Shown here: piece after piece, positions 1 through 8,992 of the stretch
Position numbering within the stretch: position 1 is the stretch's first letter
Layout: the number at the start of each line of letters is the position of its first letter
NCBI GenBank assembly: GCA_044226845.1
Contig: JBGAGG010000002.1
Location: forward strand, 186,001 to 250,000
DNA: 64,000 nt
From: JAFDZO01 sp044226845
Lineage (GTDB): Bacteria > Bacteroidota > Ignavibacteria > Tepidaquicellales > Tepidaquicellaceae
Reading direction: 5' to 3'
Program-made: the position numbers and the translations under genes
The notes under the pieces: generated by a model
Databases searched by the model: none
What the model saw: only the letters and a program-made list of their open reading frames with translations
Told to the model about the DNA's origin: nothing

Positions 1-854
1 ACATTAAACTTCTTAGGCAATATATATCCCTGATAAAAACGTGTGAATATAGATTCATAATGTTTATACGGATAAGGCTTATATGCATAGTCTCTCTGTA
101 AAACTTCAAGCGCATGAAATTTATTGTAAGGGAAATAATCTAAGAACGGAGTAAGCTGAATAAGTCTTACATAATAATACCATAATCTTTCCAATGTGCC
201 GATCGAAGGGAAAGTTTTTATTTTTACATTCCCGAATTTTTTTGCAAGTCCGTAAATATTTTTTTTATCAAATTTATTCCATGCCCATCCCTGCGGAAGC
301 GGTATTCCTTCAGTGGCTTTATTAATTCCGGTAAGAATGAATTTTACTTTATTCTTTGCAGCCAGCTGATAAATAACTGCAAGCATTGCATTATCATAAA
401 GCAATTCTACATCAATTACATCGGCATCAAAAAATGATTGCATCAGGCTTCTGTATTCATCCCAGTCAATAACATGAGTATATAAATCTACTCCTAATCC
501 TCTTACTAAATTTTCAATATTATTCTGCGCAAGTTCTGAATTCCAACCATTATCCATATGAACAGCCAAAGGACGAAGTCCTAATTGTTTTGCAAGTACA
601 ATTGCCCATGAACTATCTACACCGCCTGATACACCAACGATACAGTCATAACGTTTTCCTTTGCCATTCTTTTTTACTTTATCAATAAATATATCAAGTT
701 CTTTCTTTTGCTCTGCCGGATCTTTTTGAAGTATGTGTTTAGTATTTTTTAAAAAATCGGTGCAGTAATTGCAAACACCGTTTGCATCAAACTTTACATC
801 TTTCACTCGTGAATCCATTATGCATCTTGTACAAATTTGATAATCTTTTTTCAT
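1..854 (-). CDS. N-acetyl sugar amidotransferase (PseA/WbpG-like), copy 3, partial
   Basis: The gene starts at the ATG at 854-852 and runs off the left edge, leaving 284 visible codons. The N-terminus has paired Cys residues (CTRC at 8-11 and CNYC at 28-31), a zinc-ribbon-like head, followed by the PP-loop ATP-pyrophosphatase motif SGGVDSS at 76-82. This layout is that of the LPS/nonulosonate amidotransferase family (WbpG, PseA), in which an ATP-activated N-acetyl group is converted to acetamidino using ammonia from a HisH/HisF-type pair. It directly follows such a pair (885-2254), which fits. The PP-loop is canonical, unlike copy 2. Family is clear; the exact sugar substrate is not. Confidence 0.85.
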   Translation of the reverse strand, partial: MKKDYQICTRCIMDSRVKDVKFDANGVCNYCTDFLKNTKHILQKDPAEQKKELDIFIDKVKKNGKGKRYDCIVGVSGGVDSSWAIVLAKQLGLRPLAVHMDNGWNSELAQNNIENLVRGLGVDLYTHVIDWDEYRSLMQSFFDADVIDVELLYDNAMLAVIYQLAAKNKVKFILTGINKATEGIPLPQGWAWNKFDKKNIYGLAKKFGNVKIKTFPSIGTLERLWYYYVRLIQLTPFLDYFPYNKFHALEVLQRDYAYKPYPYKHYESIFTRFYQGYILPKKFN

Positions 855-884
855 TAAACCTTATTATGTATTGTAGTAAATATT

Positions 885-1643
885 CTAATTAAATAATTGT
901 TCGAGTTCTTTGTATCTGGGGTAGGTGATTAACACTGCTCTATGCGGTCCCTGGAAAACAAAAAATGCTCCGGCAGAAACTGCGCTTGCTCCTGCATCTA
1001 CAGCAGCTTTAATATCCTGCAAGCTTCCGGCTCCGCCGACAGCAATTAAAGGGACGGAAATGGATTTGCTAGCCTGCTGTATTAAATCTAAATCCATTCC
1101 TTTTAATGTCCCGTCTCTATCAACTGCATTTAATACTATTTCTCCTGCGCCTGCCTTTACGGCTTCCTGTAAAAATTCTGTCCAGGATTTACTGATAGTT
1201 TTTCCGGTAGCAGCAGAATATAATTTTATTTTTCCCAACCAGTCTTTTTTAACATCTATAGATACTAATATACTCTGATTACCGAATTGCCCCGCAAGGG
1301 AGGTTACCAATGACAAATCTTCTAAAGCAGATGTTTGAAGACAAATTTTTTCTACACCTAACGCAAATATTTTGCGCGCCTGCTCAACTGTTTTAACTCC
1401 TCCGCCGTAACAAAGCGGCATAAAACATTCGCTTGCAAATTGTTCTATCAAATCATAATTCGGTTCCTTCTTTTCTTTGCTTGCCGTTATATCTAGCACC
1501 ATTAACTCATCAACTTCTTTATCGTTAAAAATTCGGATAGCGTTAATCGGGTCACCCACATATTTCGGATCATTAAACTTTAGTGTTTTTACAAGTCCTC
1601 CGTTACGTAGCAATAAGCAGGGAATCACTCTGTTCTTCAGCAT
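885..1643 (-). CDS. hisF: HisF-like synthase subunit of a sugar amidination complex (copy 2)
   Basis: This 252-residue TIM-barrel protein aligns along its length with HisF, including GGGV at 80-83, the DITAS segment at 51-55 and VDRDG. In histidine synthesis HisF needs Asp11 and Asp130. Here Asp130 is kept (SID at 128-130) but position 11 is Leu (IPCLLL). Loss of Asp11 argues against cyclisation of PRFAR and for a role as ammonia conduit, as known for the HisF2 paralog that works with WbpG in Pseudomonas B-band LPS. It overlaps hisH upstream by 7 bp and is followed after about 30 bp by the amidotransferase at the window edge. Family assignment is firm; the non-histidine role is inferred from context and the missing Asp. 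Confidence 0.85.
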   Translation of the reverse strand: MLKNRVIPCLLLRNGGLVKTLKFNDPKYVGDPINAIRIFNDKEVDELMVLDITASKEKKEPNYDLIEQFASECFMPLCYGGGVKTVEQARKIFALGVEKICLQTSALEDLSLVTSLAGQFGNQSILVSIDVKKDWLGKIKLYSAATGKTISKSWTEFLQEAVKAGAGEIVLNAVDRDGTLKGMDLDLIQQASKSISVPLIAVGGAGSLQDIKAAVDAGASAVSAGAFFVFQGPHRAVLITYPRYKELEQLFN

Positions 1644-2254
1644 GGGATATCAATAAAATTCTTTAAAAAACTCATTCCGAACCTGTGGCTTTTTTCAGGA
1701 TGAAACTGTGCGCCAAGTATATTATGACGACTCAAGGATGAAGTAAACTCAACTCCGTAATTTGTAGTCGCAAGAGTATCTTCCGGATTATTACATACAA
1801 CACGGTAGGAATGCACAAAATAAAATCTTTGCTCTTCGCCCGTTTCTTTTATTAATGGATTTTCTTTTTTTACTTTAACTGTATTCCATCCCATGTGAGG
1901 AATTTTTAAATCTGAACCTTCAGGAAAACTGAATTTTTTTACCTCTGCATCAATCCATCCTAAGCCGGGCAGCACACCTTCTTCACTTGATTTACATAGC
2001 AGCTGCATACCGAGGCAAATCCCCAGTACAGGAATTTTACGGTTAAGAACTGCATCATTTAGTTCATCAATCCATCCATGCTCTTCAAGTTTTTTCATGC
2101 CGTGGTCAAATGCTCCAACACCGGGCAGAATTATCTTTTTAGCCTTTTTTAGGAGAGAGACATCGTTAATAATTTCTGATTCGCCCCCTACTTTTTTTAT
2201 AATGTTAGCAATGGAGCTTAAATTTCCTACACCGTAATTTATTATATAAATCAT
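1637..2254 (-). CDS. hisH: HisH-like glutamine amidotransferase (copy 2)
   Basis: This 205-residue class I glutaminase has the nucleophile in GICLGMQ (Cys80) and the His185/Glu187 pair in QFHPEKS, completing the triad. It would hydrolyse glutamine and pass ammonia to the HisF-like partner encoded by the next gene, with which it overlaps by 7 bp. The oxyanion-strand region (PGVGAFDHG) and the N-terminal YGVGN motif are typical of HisH. No other histidine genes lie nearby, so it probably serves the sugar amidotransferases of this locus. Confidence 0.87.
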   Translation of the reverse strand: MIYIINYGVGNLSSIANIIKKVGGESEIINDVSLLKKAKKIILPGVGAFDHGMKKLEEHGWIDELNDAVLNRKIPVLGICLGMQLLCKSSEEGVLPGLGWIDAEVKKFSFPEGSDLKIPHMGWNTVKVKKENPLIKETGEEQRFYFVHSYRVVCNNPEDTLATTNYGVEFTSSLSRHNILGAQFHPEKSHRFGMSFLKNFIDIPC

Positions 2255-2264
2255 TTATTCGCTC

Positions 2265-3617
2265 TTAAACTCCTCTTAAAAATTCATGTTTGTAACCTTT
2301 GTACATCGGATGTTTCATAACTTTGTTCCACCATTCGTCTATATTAACTGTGTTTAAATGCTCAACCATTGATTCTATTGAATCGTGAAAAACTTTCTGC
2401 TCAAGAAAAAAATCATAATAAGGTTTAAAGACCGTTGAGCAATCTAAATCTATAACCATTGCAATTGCAGGATGGTCAACATATAAGGATTCGGTGAAAA
2501 CGGTCTGCGGCCATACCCATTTAAATGTAATTAATATTTTTGAGTGAGCAATTATATAGGCCATGTCAGTTTTGCCCGAATCAATAGTAACATTTGGATG
2601 ATTTATGAAATCTAATTGTGATTTGTGGGTACCCAGCTTTCTTACCGGTCGTGGTCTTCCGAGTATTCTCGGATATTTATTTAAATCAATGTTAGCAAAA
2701 AAATAATCAGTAATAGGTTTAAAAAATACTTTATCACTTTCCCCTATAAGATTAAATGCAAGTGTGCAGTCAAACAAAATTTTGTCATCATAACTGTCAA
2801 ACCTTTTTTTAAACCCATGGCATCTGTATGCCTTGCCGGGGATTTGTGTTTCGTCTATCTTCCACCCCCATGTAACGTAGTTATCCGATACACTTGAATC
2901 GTGAAATATTGAGCGGTCCTTTATTTCGCCGCCGCCGCCGCCATGCTGATAGAAATAAAGCTTTGCTCCATTCTCAATATATTTAGCGATCATAATTTTT
3001 ACATATTCAGATACGATGAACGAAATATGAAATGTTTTTTGCTTAGGATTTACAAGAGGATAAAGATTGTATATATAGTCAAACTGTTCAACAAAAGCTT
3101 TTGGAAGCTGAAGAATTAAATTTTTATAGAAGAAATCTTCATACTGTTCTGCAAGATTTATCACTCTCTCACGTTTTTTAATATCTCCTTTTTTAAGAAT
3201 GATAGGGAAGTATGATGGGATTACTTTTCCTACTTCCTTTTCAATTAACTCTACATCATGAAAACCATGCGCAATATTATCTTCTTTTTCTAAAACCTCA
3301 TTAATTATTTGTAAGCTTTTAGAATTCTGCAGTGATTTTATTGCATAAATTAGATTCTGAGTTACTGCTGTTTTTAATCTCGGCGAACCTGAAACAATTT
3401 TTTCTGAAAGAATTTTTTTCTTTTGTAATTTGTAGTTAACATAATCGATAACTATAATTTTCCAGAATCTGTACGAATAGTTTGTCTCATGAATATGGTT
3501 CATTATTTTTACCATTTCATAAATGACCTCTTCAAACTCTTTTATATTGTTTATAAAAGCAGGAGTCAATGTCTCTCTTTTATAAAACTCATCAATTGTT
3601 AAAATTTTTTCTGTCAC
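2265..3617 (-). CDS. Putative surface-polysaccharide transferase, LIC12162-like
   Basis: This 450-residue protein has no signal peptide or clear membrane segment. The C-terminal half contains HGGGGGE, followed by a WGW motif, then a GRPRP segment and a late segment with FTESLY and DHP. This pattern recalls the LIC12162 family of putative transferases and CDP-glycerol/capsule transferase-like GT-B proteins, in which a His near a glycine run and a late Ser/Glu segment bind the nucleotide. It starts directly after the stop of the amidotransferase at 3618 and lies between two amidination modules, so it may transfer the modified sugar. Recognition is from memory of motifs; the donor and acceptor are unknown. 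Confidence 0.55.
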   Translation of the reverse strand: MTEKILTIDEFYKRETLTPAFINNIKEFEEVIYEMVKIMNHIHETNYSYRFWKIIVIDYVNYKLQKKKILSEKIVSGSPRLKTAVTQNLIYAIKSLQNSKSLQIINEVLEKEDNIAHGFHDVELIEKEVGKVIPSYFPIILKKGDIKKRERVINLAEQYEDFFYKNLILQLPKAFVEQFDYIYNLYPLVNPKQKTFHISFIVSEYVKIMIAKYIENGAKLYFYQHGGGGGEIKDRSIFHDSSVSDNYVTWGWKIDETQIPGKAYRCHGFKKRFDSYDDKILFDCTLAFNLIGESDKVFFKPITDYFFANIDLNKYPRILGRPRPVRKLGTHKSQLDFINHPNVTIDSGKTDMAYIIAHSKILITFKWVWPQTVFTESLYVDHPAIAMVIDLDCSTVFKPYYDFFLEQKVFHDSIESMVEHLNTVNIDEWWNKVMKHPMYKGYKHEFLRGV

Positions 3618-4877
3618 TTAATTTTCGTAATATCCTTTGCCGATTAAAATATATTTGTCATCTTTATAATTTGGTCTTTTGCTTGGAGTGATTTGAAACT
3701 CGCACTTATCTTCAACTCGTGGTAATCTTGCTTTCTCTATTTCATCTTTAGATTCGTTCCCAGGTAAATTTTCATTTATCAATTTCCATTTCCAGTTTTC
3801 ATCTCTTTCCCATATATTTTTGTTCCTGTGCTGGTCAATAAGGAAATGAAAACCATTTTCAGTAATGCCTATCCAGTCTAAAAATAATTTTAGATTCTTT
3901 GGCTCTAAGCTTCGGTATTTTTTTACAAGTTCTATACCTTCTTCACGGCTCATTCTTCTTAATCTAATTTCACGTGAGGCATGGTCAGTAACTTTTCCGT
4001 AACCGTGTTTGCAGTATTTAATATAATCGTGAACATCTGAATAATTAAAACAGTCAACATCGTTATAGGTATCGAATGTTCTTGTCTGATAATTGCTTTC
4101 ATAGCCGAATTCCTTTATCATCTTTTCATGCTGCGCCTTACTATCCCATCTGATATAATTGTTTAGGTAAATTCCTCTCACACCTACGCGTTCAAGTACT
4201 TTATCATCAGGATATTTAAATGCCATTATATCTTCTTCAGTAATTTCATCGAAGTCATCAATCAAATCTTCAGCTTCATAACCCATTAGGTCGTGTTCCT
4301 TTCGGTATTTTCTAGTCATTTCAACTTCATTAAGGTGAGAGAACATTCCTACCTGGTCAACTCCCTGATGTGCTCCCCAAATTATAAGCGGAATTTTAAA
4401 CTTTGTTGCAATCTGCACGGGATAAACTGTCTGCCCTGCAAGGCAATGCCAGTACATACTGCCCATTCTTCTTATAGATGCTAAAGTGATTTTTTTAACA
4501 GTCTCAGGATTTATTGTCTGAGTCATTATATCACAGTCAAATACTATTCTTAGATTTGCAAGATTACGTATCCCTACATCCGTATTATAATGTTTGTTGT
4601 ACGTTACAAGCAGGGGATTCATGCTATAAACATTTTTAATAGTATGAACAATAAAGTACGAATCACGTGCTCCACTTACAGGTATAATACAGTCATAGTT
4701 GTTACCCGAAGTATTCCTGTATTCGTCTAAAATTTTCTTTAGCTTCTCACCACGGAGTTTCCAATCGAGCGAATCCTTTTCTTCATGCACTCTGCAACCG
4801 CTGCAGATGCCTTCTTCATCGAAGGTAATATTCAAAGGATGATTTTCCGGATATAAGCAGCGTTTACAAAATTTCAT
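3618..4877 (-). CDS. N-acetyl sugar amidotransferase (PseA/WbpG-like), copy 2, altered PP-loop
   Basis: This 419-residue protein has the Cys pairs CKRC (4-7) and CSGC (25-28) and then a PP-loop reading SGARDS at 68-73. The second Gly of the usual SGGxDS is Ala. It would be an ATP-dependent enzyme that amidinates an N-acetylated sugar with ammonia from the HisH/HisF-type pair. It overlaps the upstream hisF copy 1 by 4 bp (ATGA), which suggests translational coupling. It is about 40 residues longer than copy 1 and diverged from it, so it may use another sugar or position. The Gly-to-Ala change may be tolerated or may reflect reduced ATP use. Confidence 0.8.
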   Translation of the reverse strand: MKFCKRCLYPENHPLNITFDEEGICSGCRVHEEKDSLDWKLRGEKLKKILDEYRNTSGNNYDCIIPVSGARDSYFIVHTIKNVYSMNPLLVTYNKHYNTDVGIRNLANLRIVFDCDIMTQTINPETVKKITLASIRRMGSMYWHCLAGQTVYPVQIATKFKIPLIIWGAHQGVDQVGMFSHLNEVEMTRKYRKEHDLMGYEAEDLIDDFDEITEEDIMAFKYPDDKVLERVGVRGIYLNNYIRWDSKAQHEKMIKEFGYESNYQTRTFDTYNDVDCFNYSDVHDYIKYCKHGYGKVTDHASREIRLRRMSREEGIELVKKYRSLEPKNLKLFLDWIGITENGFHFLIDQHRNKNIWERDENWKWKLINENLPGNESKDEIEKARLPRVEDKCEFQITPSKRPNYKDDKYILIGKGYYEN

Positions 4878-5740
4878 ATAATTTCTTTTTCAATTTTTAT
4901 AAATAGCATTTCTTCCAGTACTTCATCTTCTTTCTTTTTTAATCTTAACTCTGAATCAAAACTATTCTCTTTATAATCAGCATGGGTCTCTAGACGCACA
5001 TCGGTATTTTTTAAAATATTTGTCTTCGTTGTATTCACGCTGTGCTCAGTGAAATGGAAGAAGTTTGCAGCGCATACGGCGCTGGCATTTGTTTTAGTTA
5101 GTGCTTCGATAAAATCATTTGCATTTTTTGCTCCGCCGCAACAGATAACAGGTACGGAAATTTTTTTACAAACACTGTTGATAAGCTCTAAATCAAATCC
5201 TTCGTAAGAGCCGTCTCTATCGACTGAGTTGATTAATATTTCACCTGCTCCAAGCTCCTGTGCTTTTAAACAAAAATCATCAGGCGATACATCAATCGTT
5301 TTTCGAGCTACATAATCATAAACCCTGTAGCAGTTCCCGGTTTTTACTGCGTCAACGGAAACTACAATGCACTGGTCACCAAAAACATGCGCTGCTTCAG
5401 TTATAAGCTTAGGATTTTTTATTGCGGATTGATTCAATGAAATTTTATCTGCCCCGCAATGCATCAGCTCTTTTATATCTTCGATTGTTTTTATTCCTCC
5501 CCCGACTGTTAAAGGTACATGACATCTTTCCGTCGCCTTGCGTATCTGAGCAAAACCAGGTTTTTCATTTTTTCTCGAAGCGGAAATATCTGTAAGTATA
5601 ATTTCATCAATTCCCCAGTTATTCAGAAACTCCAATGCTATCGGAGGTTTCCCAACAGGTAAGTATTTTTTGAAATTTATACTTTGCACTACAATTCCGT
5701 CTTTTACAACAACATTTGCTATGATTCTTTTTTTAAGCAC
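4874..5740 (-). CDS. hisF: HisF-like synthase subunit of a sugar amidination complex (copy 1), C-terminal extension
   Basis: This is a 288-residue HisF-type barrel with TVGGGI at 78-83 and VDRDG. The position of catalytic Asp11 is Val (run of VVV at 10-12), while Asp130 is kept (SVD at 128-130). As in copy 2, this points to ammonia channelling rather than imidazole formation. It has a charged tail of roughly 35 residues beyond the usual HisF end, rich in Lys and Glu, absent from copy 2. It sits between hisH copy 1 (4 bp away) and amidotransferase copy 2 (4-bp overlap), so it could serve the amidotransferase on either side. Confidence 0.85.
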   Translation of the reverse strand: MLKKRIIANVVVKDGIVVQSINFKKYLPVGKPPIALEFLNNWGIDEIILTDISASRKNEKPGFAQIRKATERCHVPLTVGGGIKTIEDIKELMHCGADKISLNQSAIKNPKLITEAAHVFGDQCIVVSVDAVKTGNCYRVYDYVARKTIDVSPDDFCLKAQELGAGEILINSVDRDGSYEGFDLELINSVCKKISVPVICCGGAKNANDFIEALTKTNASAVCAANFFHFTEHSVNTTKTNILKNTDVRLETHADYKENSFDSELRLKKKEDEVLEEMLFIKIEKEII

Positions 5741-5744
5741 TTTA

Positions 5745-6368
5745 TTAGATTGAGTTAAAAAATCCTCTGAAAAACTTCAGACCGTTTGTCTGGCTTTTTT
5801 CAGGATGAAACTGTACTCCGAATATATTATCATTTTGTACTGCTGCAGTTACCTTTATTCCGTAATCACACCATGCAGCCATTATATCATCTTCGCAGTC
5901 AAAATAATAGCTGTGGTCAAAATAAAAATTTGAATCGTTTTCAATTCTGTTGAACATCGGTTCTTTATTATTAATTGTAATGTTATTCCATCCTACATGA
6001 GGAATTGCAAATTTTTCAGGTAAGTTTAGTTTTTTAACTTTGCCCTTCATCCAATTCAATCCTTCATGCCATCCGTTTTCTTCTGAGCCTTCCGCAAGCA
6101 TCTGCATACCAACGCAAATTCCCAGAATAGGCTTTTTCTTTACGAGCACTTCTTCATTTAAAAGCTCCTCTAAATTTCTGTCTCTTAAATTTTTCACCGC
6201 TTCTTCGTATGCGCCAACTCCCGGCAATATTAATGCGTCAGCTTTTTTTATTAAATCTTCGCTGTCTGAAATTCTCAGCTTTTTATATCCAAGATAGGAA
6301 ATAGCATTTGAAACAGAATGAGTGTTGCCTACACCGTAATCTATTATAACAATGTTCTGCTTATACAT
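5745..6368 (-). CDS. hisH: HisH-like glutamine amidotransferase (copy 1)
   Basis: I place the start at the ATG at 6368-6366 (MYKQNIVII), which gives 207 residues and the normal HisH N-terminus. The frame is open further upstream, but that stretch lies within the preceding amidotransferase gene. The start overlaps that gene's stop by 8 bp. The glutaminase triad is present: Cys85 in GICVGMQ and His188/Glu190 in QFHPEKS. It forms a pair with the HisF-like protein just downstream. Confidence 0.87.
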   Translation of the reverse strand: MYKQNIVIIDYGVGNTHSVSNAISYLGYKKLRISDSEDLIKKADALILPGVGAYEEAVKNLRDRNLEELLNEEVLVKKKPILGICVGMQMLAEGSEENGWHEGLNWMKGKVKKLNLPEKFAIPHVGWNNITINNKEPMFNRIENDSNFYFDHSYYFDCEDDIMAAWCDYGIKVTAAVQNDNIFGVQFHPEKSQTNGLKFFRGFFNSI

Positions 6369-7497
6369 TAAAATCTTCTCCAACTTTAAATTTAGGTTTC
6401 CATCTTTCGTTGCCGTCTCTTTCAAATAAATTTTTGTTTACTGATTTATCCACCTGTTGCCAGTATTCATTAACTGTAATCCCAATGTAGTCGGAAAAAC
6501 TTTTAATATATTTATCCGAGCATGTACCGTCATACTTCTGAATTATTTTTTTCCCTTCTTCTCTTGTAATTATTCCGTTGCGTATATCTTCGTTCACGTA
6601 ATCGGTAACTTTTCCGAAACCGAATTTATAATATTTTATCATTTGATTCATTGTTACCCAGTCTTCGTCAAGCGAAGAAACGCCGACAGTGTCGCCGATA
6701 TCCTGCGGCGGTTCATTTCTAATTTCCAATCCTCTTAATGCCGAGAATACTCCGTTATCAACTAGCGACCAGTTGTTCCAGAAATATCCGAGATAAGTAA
6801 TTCTGAGATTTGCCTGCTCCATTTCTTTATCAGAAGGATAAATATATTGAAGGACATGATTTTTTCGTATCTCTTCATCGAGCAGCCATTTCATTTCACC
6901 GCCCGCAATAGTATTTGCCTTCTTCATTTTATTACCGTCCGCACCGCTTTCACCTAACACGTTTAAGTCACCTAACTGAAGCGCAACATTCTCTCCCCAC
7001 CAAATCAAAGGAATCTGATAAGCTATAGCTAAACGAGGAACACTGCTAAATAATGAAAGCTCTGTTGACTTACACCAGTTAGTGAATTCAAAGAAAGCTT
7101 TTCGCATCAACTTTCTCCACACCTGTGGAGCAGGATTTATTGTTATACAATCAAATCCATGCTTAATCATATTTGAAACATTATCAACACCTCTTTCAGT
7201 AACCTGTTCAGGCGGATAACTAAGGCAAACTAAAAGCGGTTTCATTTTCAAAACATCTTTTACATAAAATGCCTGTCTTGTACTGTCCTTTCCTCCGCTT
7301 ACACCTATGATGCAATCATATCCTGACTGATTATGAGCTTTACCGAAAGCAACAATTTCATCCATCTCTTTGCGGCGTTCTTCCCAGTCAACTTCTTTTA
7401 AACTCTCGTGATAGTTACAAGCGGGACAGATGCCTTTTTCATCAAACCTTATTCCGGGTCTGGTATCAGTTTGTAAACATTTTTTACAGTATTTCAT
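6361..7497 (-). CDS. N-acetyl sugar amidotransferase (PseA/WbpG-like), copy 1
   Basis: This 378-residue protein carries CKKC (4-7), CPAC (24-27) and a canonical PP-loop SGGKDS at 67-72. This is the layout of PseA/WbpG enzymes, which replace an N-acetyl oxygen by nitrogen to give an acetamidino group. The gene heads a unit amidotransferase-hisH-hisF-amidotransferase. It overlaps the acetyltransferase upstream by 4 bp. With the full Pse pathway in the same operon, an amidinated pseudaminic acid is a plausible product, but a WbpG-like diamino sugar cannot be excluded. Confidence 0.85.
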   Translation of the reverse strand: MKYCKKCLQTDTRPGIRFDEKGICPACNYHESLKEVDWEERRKEMDEIVAFGKAHNQSGYDCIIGVSGGKDSTRQAFYVKDVLKMKPLLVCLSYPPEQVTERGVDNVSNMIKHGFDCITINPAPQVWRKLMRKAFFEFTNWCKSTELSLFSSVPRLAIAYQIPLIWWGENVALQLGDLNVLGESGADGNKMKKANTIAGGEMKWLLDEEIRKNHVLQYIYPSDKEMEQANLRITYLGYFWNNWSLVDNGVFSALRGLEIRNEPPQDIGDTVGVSSLDEDWVTMNQMIKYYKFGFGKVTDYVNEDIRNGIITREEGKKIIQKYDGTCSDKYIKSFSDYIGITVNEYWQQVDKSVNKNLFERDGNERWKPKFKVGEDFNV

Positions 7498-8036
7498 TTG
7501 TTATTAAGTTTTCCAAATTCTATTATGTCAATATACTTGCCGTTTTTAAAGAGGGCTTCTTTTCTTACTCCTTCTTGAGTAAATCCGAGCTTGTTCGCAA
7601 GCTTCTGCATTCCGAGATTCTCGGCAGATGTGCCACAGTATATTCTGTGAAGATTTAATACATTGAACCCGTGTTCAATCATAATCTTTCCTGCTTCTTG
7701 CATAACTCCTTTACCCCAGAAATCTTTTTCACCCAATATAAAAGCTATCTCTGCGCTTCTGTCTATCCAATTTATTGACTGGAGACTTATGTTTCCGATA
7801 TGGGTATCTGTTTCATTATCAACTACAGCCATTACAAGAGAAGTATTTGATTTAGCCGCGCCTCTAACGAACTCAATTAATTTTTCCGTTGTCACAGGAA
7901 ATCTTCCGTGTGAATTATACAAAGTTATTTCAGAATCATTCAGCCAGCGTGAGTAATTGCCGTTAATATCATCTTCGTTCAGAGCGCGTAAATAAATGCT
8001 CTTACCTTTTAGGAATATATCTTTTTTTAATTCCAA
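7494..8036 (-). CDS. GNAT family N-acetyltransferase (RimJ/RimL type)
   Basis: A single-domain GNAT of 180 residues. The N-terminus reads LRALNEDD with a following WLND, as in RimJ/RimL and PseH-like proteins. The acetyl-CoA binding segment is near residues 100-115 (GEKDFWGKGVMQEA), followed by LHRIYCGTSAENLGMQKLANKLGF. It overlaps both neighbours (4 and 10 bp), so it belongs to the sugar operon and probably acetylates an amino-sugar nucleotide. A PseH domain is already present in the pseG fusion, so this may act on the second amino sugar. Confidence 0.8.
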   Translation of the reverse strand: MELKKDIFLKGKSIYLRALNEDDINGNYSRWLNDSEITLYNSHGRFPVTTEKLIEFVRGAAKSNTSLVMAVVDNETDTHIGNISLQSINWIDRSAEIAFILGEKDFWGKGVMQEAGKIMIEHGFNVLNLHRIYCGTSAENLGMQKLANKLGFTQEGVRKEALFKNGKYIDIIEFGKLNNK

Positions 8037-8992
8037 TTTTTTACTTTTAAAAGATTAGTTAGTAATGATTCTTTATTTACAATCGTTCCTACATTAAGTG
8101 CTGCGATAGGGTCTTCTTTCATGGGAACAGGAATAAATCTTAAAATTTCTTTACCCAAAATTTTCGCTTCTAAGAGGAAGGAAGAGAAAAATCCAATTGT
8201 AATATTTCCGTAGTAAGTCACAGTGTTTGCATCAATATCATTAGGTAATAAAATACAGTTTTTAGTTTTCTGAATAATTTTTTCTATCTTTTTTCTGTTC
8301 TGATTCGGATGCGCTTTGATTAAAATTTTGAAGTGAGATAATTCAGATTCATGCTCTTCAAATAATTCAATTAAGTCTTTTAATGCACTTAATTCATCGA
8401 AGCCGTATTTCTCGATACCATTTATGTTTGATAAAGGATCGGGAGCAAAAATTAATAAAGTATCCGTAATATTTTTTAAGCCGATTGTTTCAAGAAAAAC
8501 TTCTTTGATTACACGTGGTTTCCAATTTTTTAACCATTTGTGATAAGGATTCCCGGAAATAACAATTTTATCCTTAGGTATTCCGGCTTTCATAGCAATT
8601 TCCTTTGCGCGTTCATCAATTACCCAAACCTGCGAAGGTTCTAAAAAATTATTTTCATAAGTAAATCTCAAATCCATATTTGTCCAGTGGTCAACAAATG
8701 TGTAACAATCTATATTTTTTTCTAAAGCTATTTTCAAAAACTGTTTGTCAAAATCTGAAGGGTAGGAAGTCCCCGTAAAAATTAAATCAGGCTGGTATGA
8801 GTTAACAATTTTTTCAAAATCATTTTCTATCATCTGTACCTGAGTTTTGAAGTCATCATAAAAAGAATAACTTCTGTTGGATACTGCCAAATATTCATCA
8901 GGTTGAATTTCCTCAATCAAAGATAAAATTGGTTTTGCGCCTCCGGGGTCACTGAAAGCAAAAAGAATTTTACCTTTAAGCTTCTGCTGCAA
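8027..8992 (-). CDS. Putative GT-B-fold glycosyltransferase-like protein
   Basis: This 321-residue soluble protein is not clearly recognised. An early GGAKP and the motif TGTSYPSD are followed by FVDHWTN and an ISGNPYH segment typical of the inter-domain region of GT-B enzymes. The C-terminal half has IKAHPNQN and a GFFSSFLLEA segment, which resemble the nucleotide-sugar binding region of CDP-glycerol/capsule transferases. It overlaps the aminotransferase upstream by 17 bp, so it is part of the sugar operon. It may be a glycosyltransferase or a PseG-like nucleotide-sugar hydrolase. Confidence 0.5.
   Translation of the reverse strand: MQQKLKGKILFAFSDPGGAKPILSLIEEIQPDEYLAVSNRSYSFYDDFKTQVQMIENDFEKIVNSYQPDLIFTGTSYPSDFDKQFLKIALEKNIDCYTFVDHWTNMDLRFTYENNFLEPSQVWVIDERAKEIAMKAGIPKDKIVISGNPYHKWLKNWKPRVIKEVFLETIGLKNITDTLLIFAPDPLSNINGIEKYGFDELSALKDLIELFEEHESELSHFKILIKAHPNQNRKKIEKIIQKTKNCILLPNDIDANTVTYYGNITIGFFSSFLLEAKILGKEILRFIPVPMKEDPIAALNVGTIVNKESLLTNLLKVKNWN

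Noticed and set aside
885..6368. Histidine biosynthesis operon
   Set aside because: Only HisH/HisF-type genes are present, both HisF copies lack Asp11, and they are interleaved with sugar amidotransferases.
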